Assembly (NCBI GenBank): GCA_019420525.1
Contig: JAHZHA010000030.1
Location: 1 to 6,668 of the forward strand
Origin: Bacillota bacterium
GTDB lineage: Bacteria > Bacillota > Clostridia > Peptostreptococcales > Anaerovoracaceae
Direction: 5' to 3'
Length of the DNA: 6,668 nucleotides
A program made the translations under genes and the position numbers. Within the stretch, counting starts at the first letter, position 1. Each line of letters opens with the position of its first letter. Of this stretch, positions 1 through 6,618 are shown one piece after another. The notes under the pieces are model-generated. The model did no database searches. It had not been told where the DNA came from and saw nothing but the letters and a program-made list of their open reading frames with translations.

Positions 1-50
1 TCTTGTTGATACAAACTATCCGCCCCTTCTGAAGATAATTTGACATTTTT
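1..50. repeat. Terminal direct repeat, left copy (50 bp)
   Basis: This block is identical base for base to 6619-6668, and both copies run to the very ends of the window. That is the pattern of a contig that closes on itself, or of a tandem unit. It holds a perfect TTGACA at 40-45, but no -10 box follows at usual spacing. Read on the minus strand across the closure, it belongs to the upstream leader of the surface-protein gene. Confidence 0.97.
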
Positions 51-190
51 GCAAGAGAAAATCGTCTTTCAGAGAAAAAATTGTTGTGAAGGTCCCCGTG
101 GTCAATATCAGATAAAAAATCGATGAGAGAGGCTGTCAGGCACACATTTTACAGAAAAAAACAACGAGAATTTCCCAAAGGTTCGATTCT

Positions 191-200
191 CTCGATCGAG
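191..200. promoter_or_regulatory. Perfect palindrome, possible operator
   Basis: CTCGATCGAG is a 10-bp perfect dyad lying about 150 bp before the regulator gene. It does not extend beyond 10 bp because both flanking bases are T. Its symmetry would suit a dimeric DNA-binding protein, but a palindrome this short can occur by chance, and no second copy was noticed nearby. Confidence 0.2.
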
Positions 201-236
201 TCGCATCAAAAAGACAATAGAATGTTTTTCCCCTGT

Positions 237-290
237 TTGACTTTTTAAGTTTAAAATTGACGATTTGTTGTAAAAATAAATTTATATGAT
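237..290 (+). promoter_or_regulatory. Putative AT-rich promoter region of the regulator gene
   Basis: Two -35-like hexamers are present, TTGACT (237-242) and TTGACG (257-262), and there is a good -10-like TATGAT at 285-290. None of the pairings has ideal spacing: TTGACG to TATGAT is 22 bp, and the weaker TATATG at 283-288 is 20 bp away. The AT-rich tract and its place upstream of the 353 start favour a promoter here. The exact boxes are not settled. Confidence 0.35.
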
Positions 291-340
291 AAAATTAAAA
301 TAATATAAAAAAGAAATGAAAAATTCTATTTAATATCTTG

Positions 341-346
341 AGAGGA
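341..346 (+). promoter_or_regulatory. Ribosome binding site that fixes the start at 353
   Basis: AGAGGA lies six bases before the ATG at 353. The reading frame also opens at a TTG at 338, but that codon sits before this site, so starting there would place the site inside the coding region. The ATG is therefore preferred. Confidence 0.75.
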
Positions 347-352
347 TTTAAA

Positions 353-1816
353 ATGACGGCAGAGGAATTAAAAGAAAAGTTAAATAAGATTCAAAAAATG
401 AAATGTGAAACTAAGAATCTCGAATTAAAAAGCGCAAAAGAGGGATGTCCGAAAAAACTTTATGATACCTTTTCCTCCTTTTCCAATCAGGATGACGGAG
501 GCATTATCATTTTTGGCATTGACGAGAAAAACGATTATGAAGAATGCGGAGTATATGATTTGCAGGATCTGCAGAAAAAAATAAACGAACAGTGTCTGCA
601 GATGGAACCTGTCGTCCGCCCCCTGTTTACAATAGCCGAAAAAGACCAGAAATACTTCCTCTCTGCAGAAATCCCGGGAATGGATCTGGCGGAACGTCCC
701 TGTTACTATCGGGGCCGCGGCCGCCTGAAAGGTTCCTATGTAAGGGTCGGGGACAGCGATGAACCTATGACGGAATACGAGATTTACAGTTTTGAAGCAT
801 TTCGTAAAAAATATCAGGATGATGTCCGGGAAATTCCCCGGGCCGTGTTTCAATCTTTGAATCAGGAAGCCCTGGATAAATATATCGCTGAACTGAAGAA
901 AGGCAAGCCAAATCTCCGGTCTCTGCCGGATAACGAAATTTTTGAATTGATGGGCATCACCCGAAACGGAAATCTGACACTGAGCACAGTTCTGCTTTTC
1001 GGTCTTTACCCTCAGGCATATTTCCCTCAGCTTTGTATTACAGCGGTTTCCGTCCCTGGAACAGAGATCGGAGAATTGGGAGAAAGAGGTGAGAGATTTT
1101 CAGATAACCGCCGAATCGAAGGGACGATTCCGGAAATGCTGGAGGGTGCTCTGGAATTTGCGGAAAAAAATATGCGAACTATGACAATTATCAATCCGCA
1201 GACAGGCAGACGTGAGGATCAGCAGGATTATCCCGTCATAGCCCTCCGTGAAGCTGTTCTGAACGCTCTGGTTCATCGGGATTACAGCATTCACACCGAG
1301 GGCATGCCTGTACAGATTCTTATTTTTTCGGACCGGATGGAGATCCGCAGTCCGGGCGGTCTGTACGGAAGGATTCATATCGATCAGCTTGGAAAGATTC
1401 AGCCGGACACCCGCAATCCCGTTCTGGCCTCTGCGCTGGAGATCCTCGGTCTGACCGAGAATCGCTATTCCGGTATACCGGTTATACGGAAAGCCATGCA
1501 GCAGTCCGGTCTTCCGGAACCAGAATTTTCGGATGAGCGCGGAAGCTTCATCGTCCGTTTTCGTAATGATCGGAAAATTGCCTCAGACACAAAAGACACA
1601 GAACTGCCGGAAGAAATCAGACAGCTTCTTCTTTTCTGCCGGACTCCGCGCACGAGAAAAGAGATCAGCGAATATCTCGGTCTTTCATCTGTGACCTATG
1701 CAATCCAGCGCCATGTTATGCCATTAGTCGAACAGGGCTATATTCAGATGAGCATCCCGGAAAGACCGGGCAGTCCGAAGCAGCTTTTTTCCACGGTAAA
1801 GGAAATACGCGATTGA
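353..1816 (+). CDS. Schlafen/AlbA_2-domain, GHKL ATP-binding, winged-helix protein (COG2865 type)
   Basis: This 487-residue cytoplasmic protein belongs to the family annotated as putative DNA-binding, ATP-binding transcriptional regulators. Residues about 15-150 fit the AlbA_2/Schlafen domain, with E19, E24 and K26 in the conserved acidic/basic patch and the glycine-rich strand GGIIIFGIDE (49-58). Residues about 295-403 fit the HATPase_c_4 domain: the N-box REAVLNALVHRDY (299-311), RSPGGL (332-337) and YSGIPVIRKAM (372-382). Residues about 418-465 resemble a winged helix. There is no signal peptide or membrane segment, and the length is normal for the family. The domain calls are firm. The role is not: family members are mostly annotated as regulators without a proven target, and some AlbA_2 proteins occur in defence loci. 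It stands alone, convergent with the surface-protein block and, if the window is circular, divergent from it. Confidence 0.88.
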   Translation: MTAEELKEKLNKIQKMKCETKNLELKSAKEGCPKKLYDTFSSFSNQDDGGIIIFGIDEKNDYEECGVYDLQDLQKKINEQCLQMEPVVRPLFTIAEKDQKYFLSAEIPGMDLAERPCYYRGRGRLKGSYVRVGDSDEPMTEYEIYSFEAFRKKYQDDVREIPRAVFQSLNQEALDKYIAELKKGKPNLRSLPDNEIFELMGITRNGNLTLSTVLLFGLYPQAYFPQLCITAVSVPGTEIGELGERGERFSDNRRIEGTIPEMLEGALEFAEKNMRTMTIINPQTGRREDQQDYPVIALREAVLNALVHRDYSIHTEGMPVQILIFSDRMEIRSPGGLYGRIHIDQLGKIQPDTRNPVLASALEILGLTENRYSGIPVIRKAMQQSGLPEPEFSDERGSFIVRFRNDRKIASDTKDTELPEEIRQLLLFCRTPRTRKEISEYLGLSSVTYAIQRHVMPLVEQGYIQMSIPERPGSPKQLFSTVKEIRD

Positions 1817-1862
1817 AAATGATTCTCAGTATCATAATAATATGCGGGTCTATATCATTTAG

Positions 1863-1896
1863 AACGGCGCTCCGAGAGGGGATCTGGAGCGCCGTT
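1863..1896. terminator. GC-rich hairpin between convergent genes
   Basis: An 11-bp perfect stem, AACGGCGCTCC (1863-1873) with GGAGCGCCGTT (1886-1896), encloses a 12-base loop. It lies 46 bases after the regulator stop and 35 bases after the stop of the minus-strand TolC-like gene, so it could end transcription from both sides. Neither side carries a proper run of T after the stem: GTTATATG on plus, CTAAATG on minus. It may act as an mRNA 3' end stabiliser or a weak bidirectional terminator. Confidence 0.7.
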
Positions 1897-1931
1897 GTTA
1901 TATGAAATAGATTCTACTTTCTCCTGCGAAA

Positions 1932-3443
1932 TCACGCCGTCACATATTCCGGCGCCAGATAAGGCTTCTCCAGCAGTACTCTATTCATACTGTGGGTCAC
2001 CTTCAATGAATCGATATTCATCTTCAGATCTGCCTGTGTCTGAAGCAGTTCTTCCAGTTGGCTCTTCGCCGCTGCTCCTGTGTCATAATAAATTCTCGCG
2101 GTATCGATATTTTCGCAGAGAATTTCATACTGCAGCATCAGCGAATCGATCTGGTCTTCTATCTGAAGCAGAGAATAGTAACGCGTACGCATTACCGTAT
2201 CAAATTTCGTTTTTATCGCGTCCAGATTGTTTCTCGCTTCCGTCACATCCATGACTGTCAGGGTATGACTCTTTCCGCCAACGTTATATTCATACGTCAG
2301 AAGCTTAAATTCAGCGGAATCAAGATTCTGCTCCGCATACCAAATGTAGGGGTCATTTTCTGCCTCGTTCGCGATGAGCTCATCGATATTTTCTTCCTTC
2401 ACTGAACGGTACGTCATCCGGAATTCCGGTATCGTTCTCTCAGAATCTGTTACACCGAGTTTTGCGTTAAGAGAAGTATACAGAGCATCATATTCTGTCT
2501 GCATAGCGTCCAGCTCCTGTCTGGCAGCAGTGACGTTATTCTGCGACGTCAGCCATTCCTTGTAACTGGATGCCCCCAGCTGATATTTCAGATACTCCAG
2601 TTCTGCTTTTTCCCGCAGAAACTGTATATTTTCCTGTTTGCGGGTCATTTCCCACCGCTTGCATGTGATCTGATCCATATCGCTGACCACACCGTAAGCC
2701 GTCTGCTCCTCGGTGAGGGCGATCTGCTTTTCATACCAGCTCCGGTAAATCGTCAGATCTTTTCTCTGCTGCCAGACGGAAAATTCCTGAACGTCCCGGT
2801 ACAGTCCCTGAAATTCCTTCAGCGTCTGATTGGCTCTGCGGTATTCCAGTTCAGCGCTTTTGCAGCTGTCGCTGTGATCGAGAGCGGACGATATGGCATC
2901 ATCGTATGTCAGTACCTGATCCGGAGTCTGTCCGGGATCCTGGTTCGCGCCGTCTATCGTAATGGTGCGCGTTTCACCGTTCCATGCCACATCATAGTCC
3001 AGCGCCTCCGACACAAAACGAAGGGGGATCATCGTATGACCGCCGGACAGATAAGGTGCTTCGTTCAGTGTCTGCACGGAAGTATTCACAACTGCAGTTG
3101 TGGATCCTATTTTCAGTACGATGCTTTTTTCCGCTTTTTCCGCCAGTACTTCTTTTCTTTCTCCGTTCCAGGAAACTTCTGCTCCCAGTGTTTCAAACAG
3201 TTCCCGTACAGGTACAAAGGTGTTTCCCCCGATGATCACGGGCGGTACGGAAAATTCCTTCTGCTCCCCGTCGATCAGCACCCGGATACCGGAATCGGCT
3301 TCTGCGGTACAGGGATACAAGACGAAGAGGGACAGGAAAAATATGAGAAAATATGTCAGACTCAGTACAAAAATCTTAAAACGTCCATTTTTTCCGGAAC
3401 GGAAGATCAGCGCGAAAAAAAGAGCTTTCTTATGCATTTTCAT
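1932..3443 (-). CDS. Secreted stalk-domain protein with TolC-like coiled-coil region
   Basis: This is a 503-residue exported protein. A basic N-terminus is followed by a hydrophobic segment (about 24-43) and a likely signal peptidase cut after AEA (residue 49). Residues 54-163 form a copper amine oxidase N-terminal (PF07833, stalk) domain in two halves, with the marks NTFVPVRELFETLGAEVSW (74-92) and MIPLRFVSEALDYDVAW (138-154). Residues about 178-490 are mostly long helices resembling the TolC/outer-membrane efflux fold: LTYDDAISSALDHS (178-191) looks like its usual opening, and YYDTGAAAKSQLEELLQTQ (452-470) like the second-half signature. True TolC is an outer-membrane channel, so in a Gram-positive-type cell a surface coiled-coil spacer is more likely; this is inference. 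It is the last gene of its operon. The start overlaps the upstream stop as ATGA and has GGAG eight bases before it. Confidence 0.8.
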   Translation of the reverse strand: MKMHKKALFFALIFRSGKNGRFKIFVLSLTYFLIFFLSLFVLYPCTAEADSGIRVLIDGEQKEFSVPPVIIGGNTFVPVRELFETLGAEVSWNGERKEVLAEKAEKSIVLKIGSTTAVVNTSVQTLNEAPYLSGGHTMIPLRFVSEALDYDVAWNGETRTITIDGANQDPGQTPDQVLTYDDAISSALDHSDSCKSAELEYRRANQTLKEFQGLYRDVQEFSVWQQRKDLTIYRSWYEKQIALTEEQTAYGVVSDMDQITCKRWEMTRKQENIQFLREKAELEYLKYQLGASSYKEWLTSQNNVTAARQELDAMQTEYDALYTSLNAKLGVTDSERTIPEFRMTYRSVKEENIDELIANEAENDPYIWYAEQNLDSAEFKLLTYEYNVGGKSHTLTVMDVTEARNNLDAIKTKFDTVMRTRYYSLLQIEDQIDSLMLQYEILCENIDTARIYYDTGAAAKSQLEELLQTQADLKMNIDSLKVTHSMNRVLLEKPYLAPEYVTA

Positions 3444-3455
3444 CCTTTATTCTCC
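3440..3455 (-). promoter_or_regulatory. Translational coupling junction with internal ribosome binding site
   Basis: The stop TGA of the upstream small gene (3442-3440) overlaps the ATG of the TolC-like gene (3443-3441) as ATGA. GGAG at 3455-3452 lies inside the end of the upstream gene, eight bases before the ATG. A second in-frame ATG at 3437-3435 is a possible alternative start that would shorten the protein by two residues. Confidence 0.8.
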
Positions 3456-4147
3456 AGACTTACCAGGAAGGAAATCGTTTCTGTCTCCATTCCTTTGTAT
3501 GAGCTGGTGACGACTGGGATCGTCACTTTGATCTCTTTTGCATTTTTGATATCTTCCGGCAGTGTGATATAGCTGTCCAGCTCTTCCCCTTCGGAAATGT
3601 ATGTGGTGTAGAGTTTCCGGTCCTGCAGGGAAAGATCGATATCGGAAGAATAGTTCGTATAACTCTTTCCGTCTGCAGTCAGAGCAATCCCGGAAGGCTG
3701 AATACGGTAATCAGCCTGACCGAAACCGGTGAGCCGGAAGAAAATCCGCGTCAGCTTGTCAGAACCCAGATTATCGGAAGAGGACGTCAGCGTTAACCGG
3801 TAGTCTGTCGTTTCATAGCTCTGAGGAAGAGATTTATACTCGGAAATATCCGTTTCATTGCCATATACAGGTTTCTGAATGAGGATCTCTTCTGTCTCTC
3901 CGTTCCAGTCAATCTGTGCTCCCAACATATCTCCGACTGCTCTCACCGGAAGATACGTCCGGTTATTGTAGACTAAGACATCATATTCCTCCGGAAGTTC
4001 GGTTTCTTCTCCATCCACGACAAAGCGGAATGTCTCATTAATCGATGCCGTTACATGCCTGATGCTGTCCGCGGCAAAGGTCTGGACGCCCAGCCCGAGA
4101 AGAAGGCCGCAGATCAGGCAGGATACTGCCAGTCCGTATTTTTTCAT
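3440..4147 (-). CDS. Small secreted stalk-domain protein
   Basis: This is a 235-residue exported protein of unknown function. Residues 1-25 are a signal peptide (two lysines, a hydrophobic core, then TFA before the cut). Residues about 42-91 hold one copper amine oxidase N-terminal/stalk unit, shown by YNNRTYLPVRAVGDMLGAQI (60-79) followed by DWNGET. Residues about 100-235 look like a strand-rich domain with alternating hydrophobic residues; an immunoglobulin-like DUF4352 fold is a possibility, but I cannot confirm it. No catalytic copper amine oxidase domain is present, so the family name says nothing about enzyme activity here. The start has a strong AGGAG site (4161-4157) nine bases upstream. 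It lies just downstream of the surface-protein terminator and is translationally coupled to the TolC-like gene, suggesting that the two proteins work together at the envelope. Confidence 0.78.
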   Translation of the reverse strand: MKKYGLAVSCLICGLLLGLGVQTFAADSIRHVTASINETFRFVVDGEETELPEEYDVLVYNNRTYLPVRAVGDMLGAQIDWNGETEEILIQKPVYGNETDISEYKSLPQSYETTDYRLTLTSSSDNLGSDKLTRIFFRLTGFGQADYRIQPSGIALTADGKSYTNYSSDIDLSLQDRKLYTTYISEGEELDSYITLPEDIKNAKEIKVTIPVVTSSYKGMETETISFLVSLENKG

Positions 4148-4156
4148 GAAATTCCT

Positions 4157-4163
4157 CTCCTTT
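4157..4163 (-). promoter_or_regulatory. Ribosome binding site of the small stalk-domain gene
   Basis: On the minus strand AAAGGAG, followed by AGG, precedes the ATG at 4147-4145 by nine bases. Only about 15 bases separate it from the end of the T run of the upstream terminator, which leaves no room for a separate promoter. Confidence 0.75.
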
Positions 4164-4178
4164 CAGCAGCAATCCGAT

Positions 4179-4217
4179 AAAAAAACAAGGGAATGAACTC
4201 ATCGAGTCCATTCCCTT
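4179..4217 (-). terminator. Intrinsic terminator of the surface-protein gene
   Basis: On the minus strand, AAGGGAATG (4217-4209) pairs with CATTCCCTT (4195-4187). After one mismatch the stem continues with 4 more base pairs (ACTC with GAGT), closed by a 3-base loop. One G then precedes seven T residues (4185-4179). This is a textbook Rho-independent terminator starting 63 bases after the surface-protein stop. It stands directly before the accessory genes in the same direction. Confidence 0.9.
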
Positions 4218-4280
4218 CTGCGACTGCGATGAGCAGCCGTTTTCTCTTAAATTGTCACCGCTAATGTTTAACAGCTTTAC

Positions 4281-6575
4281 TTACTTCGTAATCGTAACTG
4301 TTCTTGTAGCAGCATCCCATGCCACATCTGCACCGAAAGCGTTGGCTACGAATCTTGCAGGGAGATATGTTCTGTTGTCCTTGATGATAACAGGAACGTC
4401 AGAAGTAATCGTACCCGTAGATGTAGTGATCAGAGTGCTTCCTACCGTTAACGTAACAACCGTATTCGGACCGGTTAACGTAACGGTACGCGCACCTTCG
4501 CTCCATGCGATGTTTTCATCCGTAACGCCCAGAGCGTTAGCCAGATATCTTACAGGGACGTATGTTCTGTTGTTCTGGATGAAGGAAGCTGCATCCATGG
4601 CAACTGTTACACCGTTATTGGTGTACTGACTTTCGCCTACGACAAACTTCGCATCTACCTTATTGTCGATGATAGAAGAATCAGCCGGAGTGATGATTTC
4701 GATCGCATCTTCGGAAACATATGCATCTGCGAATTTCTTGTCATTATAATCTCCGTTATCAATTACAGCATCACCATAAACTTCAATGTCATATCCGCCT
4801 TCTGCCGGATTTCTGTCAAGCGTGATTTCCAGATCGCTGATCGTAATCGTGGAAGCTTTATCTAAAGATTCTGCATCAATATCAAATGTGATAACTTTAT
4901 CCTTATTACCGTCAGCATCAGCTACTAAGTCAACATCTTTGATTTCAAGATCACCGTCTGTGACTTCGACAGTGGCATCTTTTGATAATTTGAATGGTAA
5001 TTCTACTTTAACTTCTTTGCCTGCTTCTAATGCACCGGCTTCTGTTTCTGTCAGAGTAATGTTATTGATTGTCTGTTTCTGGATACCCGTTCTGACTTCA
5101 GATACTTCTGTCTCAACCGTCAGTACCGGCTTTGCAGTCGCTACGACAACGGTAACATCTTCAGCGATGCCTGCTGCAGCGCCGGAAACGACGCATTCTA
5201 CGTCACCTTCAAAACCTGCTTCTACTGTGATAGGGATGTAGAACTTCAGCTCATTTTCATCACTTCTCTTGAGATCCGCAGCGTTGATTTTATATCCGAA
5301 AGTGGAACGATCTTTTTCCTTATTAGCTGTTCCATTTTCTAAGAAGCCAGCACCCTGAATGCCGTTTGCTTCTACTTTAACATTACCTAACAGCTGAACC
5401 TGAGAATCAAATGTGAAATCGATGTATTTACCTGCAGTCAGATTACCTGCCTTATTTTCTTTAATTGTAATTACTGCAATATTATCATCATCAGTAATAT
5501 CAGTATTTAATCCTGAATATAATGCAGGAATTTCACCTTCAGAGTAGTCTTCTTCATCAACGTAAACGCTGACATCTGCCTGACCGATCTTACCGATAAC
5601 GAGATTCGATGCGTCAGAGATATCTCCATCGATACCTCTTAAAGCAACAGTCAGATCGCCTTCCTTCGCATTTTTAGTTGTATCTACAACCGGAGTAATG
5701 GTAAGTGTTCTTCTTAAACCATTATCTGCAGAAGCTGTAAATGTAATAGTCAAAACTCGAGAGTTCGTTGGATCAATTGTAACTCCAGTAACCTTCGCGG
5801 CCATACTACCGGAAACGTTGGCCGGTTTCATTGTGTTGCTCCATGAAACTTCCTTCGGAAGAGTGAGCGTGAATGAATGCTGCTCGCCAGCAGCTACAAC
5901 TCCTGCGCTAGTCTCTCTGATTACAATATCAGAGGCAGTCTGTCCGCTGTTTCTAATCGTGATTAATTCCAGATCATCTGTGCCAGCATCAGGGACAGTA
6001 GCTGCCGTTGCAGCTGAAACTACCGTTGCAACGGTATAGCTTCCGCCTGTAATATTACCGGAAGTAGAAGCTAAGTCAACGGTAACATCACCTGTTGATG
6101 TTGTGGATTTTAAATTTAATGTTAATTCGATAACATCACCCGTTTCTAAATCATGCGTGGACTGATCGATCGTTAAAATAACAGATGTAGGACTGCAATA
6201 TTTTACAGTTGCAATTGGATCATCTCCATCTCCGACAATTTTAGCTGTTACCGCCGGGGACTTATTAGTCGCATTAAATGCATCCTGTGATAACTTTGTA
6301 GAAGTCTCTTCTGTGTCTGCAGCGGTTACATAGAACCATTTTGCATTGTCGATATCGAGCGTTACTTCTTCGGTGATAACACCGTTATTATCGACATTCC
6401 AGTTCTGCGGATTTCCTTTGACTTCTAATTCTAATGTCGAAGAAAATACCGTATTTTTTGCGACAGTTTTTACGCCGGAAATGTTATTCGACGTTGTCGC
6501 AAATGCCATCGTCGGCATCAGAGTGATGACCATAGCCACCGCTAAGATGACGGCAAATGCCTTTTTGAATTTCAT
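4281..6575 (-). CDS. S-layer-like surface protein with tandem modules and C-terminal stalk domain
   Basis: This is a 764-residue exported protein. Residues 1-26 are a clear signal peptide ending MAFA. The body (about 28-630) reads as four similar strand-rich modules. Three open with a motif near EtxAGxlxAGkxi: ETSAGVVAAG (221-230), ENKAGNLTAG (373-382) and ETEAGALEAG (510-519). The modules end with a GDxxV-type strand followed by a short tail. Residues 642-763 are a paired copper amine oxidase N-terminal/stalk domain, marked by NNRTYVPVRYLANALGV (668-684) and DNRTYLPARFVANAFGAD (733-750). There are no SLH or cell-wall-binding type 2 repeats and no LPXTG motif, so the stalk domain may itself mediate attachment or assembly; this is inference. 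An ideal AGGAGG lies nine bases before this ATG. An S-layer or abundant surface role is likely but not proven. Confidence 0.82.
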   Translation of the reverse strand: MKFKKAFAVILAVAMVITLMPTMAFATTSNNISGVKTVAKNTVFSSTLELEVKGNPQNWNVDNNGVITEEVTLDIDNAKWFYVTAADTEETSTKLSQDAFNATNKSPAVTAKIVGDGDDPIATVKYCSPTSVILTIDQSTHDLETGDVIELTLNLKSTTSTGDVTVDLASTSGNITGGSYTVATVVSAATAATVPDAGTDDLELITIRNSGQTASDIVIRETSAGVVAAGEQHSFTLTLPKEVSWSNTMKPANVSGSMAAKVTGVTIDPTNSRVLTITFTASADNGLRRTLTITPVVDTTKNAKEGDLTVALRGIDGDISDASNLVIGKIGQADVSVYVDEEDYSEGEIPALYSGLNTDITDDDNIAVITIKENKAGNLTAGKYIDFTFDSQVQLLGNVKVEANGIQGAGFLENGTANKEKDRSTFGYKINAADLKRSDENELKFYIPITVEAGFEGDVECVVSGAAAGIAEDVTVVVATAKPVLTVETEVSEVRTGIQKQTINNITLTETEAGALEAGKEVKVELPFKLSKDATVEVTDGDLEIKDVDLVADADGNKDKVITFDIDAESLDKASTITISDLEITLDRNPAEGGYDIEVYGDAVIDNGDYNDKKFADAYVSEDAIEIITPADSSIIDNKVDAKFVVGESQYTNNGVTVAMDAASFIQNNRTYVPVRYLANALGVTDENIAWSEGARTVTLTGPNTVVTLTVGSTLITTSTGTITSDVPVIIKDNRTYLPARFVANAFGADVAWDAATRTVTITK
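4290..4649 (-). repeat. Paired stalk-domain coding segment of the surface gene
   Basis: Within the surface-protein gene, this segment encodes the two half-repeats of the PF07833 domain (residues 642-763), with the twin NRTYxPxR signatures about 65 residues apart. Short DNA repeats such as GTTAACGTAAC occur twice near 4445-4485 and are explained by the repeated V-T-L-T strands. Confidence 0.6.
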
Positions 6576-6584
6576 CTTAAAATT

Positions 6585-6593
6585 CCTCCTTTT
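6585..6593 (-). promoter_or_regulatory. Strong ribosome binding site of the surface-protein gene
   Basis: On the minus strand AAAAGGAGG precedes the ATG at 6575-6573 by nine bases, and the signal peptide begins at once after it. The frame is open further upstream to a TTG at 6632, but that start would put this site inside the gene and add 19 residues ahead of a perfect signal peptide. Confidence 0.9.
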
Positions 6594-6618
6594 AATTTTT
6601 TCGAAGGGTGCAAATTTT

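Larger units (their letters stand above)
51..337. other. Intergenic region without a gene
   Basis: I see no credible coding frame here on either strand. The region holds a perfect 10-bp palindrome, CTCGATCGAG (191-200), and a weak inverted repeat, GAGAAT (166-171) with ATTCTC (186-191). From about 240 it becomes extremely AT-rich. If the molecule is closed, this stretch plus the terminal repeat would be the shared upstream region of two divergent genes. I found no riboswitch or tRNA-like fold that I can support. Confidence 0.6.

Noticed and set aside
40..45. Perfect TTGACA as a promoter -35 box on the plus strand
   Set aside because: No -10-like hexamer follows at 16-18 bases spacing (62-69 reads TCGTCTTT), and no gene starts near it.
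338..352. TTG at 338 as the start of the regulator gene
   Set aside because: The ribosome binding site AGAGGA (341-346) lies after it and correctly before the ATG at 353; family members begin near that ATG.
1817..1860. Inverted repeat AAATGAT with ATCATTT after the regulator gene
   Set aside because: Seven AT-rich base pairs with a 30-base loop are too weak to call a structure; the GC-rich hairpin just downstream is the credible one.
3294..3320. Lipobox around C45 of the TolC-like protein
   Set aside because: The residue before the cysteine is proline, which does not fit the lipobox; the AEA site four residues later is a better cut.
2874..3572. Plus-strand open frame of 232 codons across the two accessory genes
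   Set aside because: It is antisense to two genes with signal peptides, ribosome binding sites and domains; its own translation is rich in C, H and R without any domain.
4110..4147. Lipoprotein signal in the small stalk-domain protein (C10 or C13)
   Set aside because: Both cysteines fall inside the hydrophobic core, the lipobox is poor, and a normal signal peptidase I site (TFA) follows.
4218..4229. Tandem CTGCGA duplication
   Set aside because: Two 6-bp units are within chance expectation and have no clear link to the terminator.
1932..6575. Copper amine oxidase enzymes
   Set aside because: Only the N-terminal stalk-type domain is present; the large catalytic domain with the topaquinone tyrosine and copper-binding histidines is absent in all three proteins.
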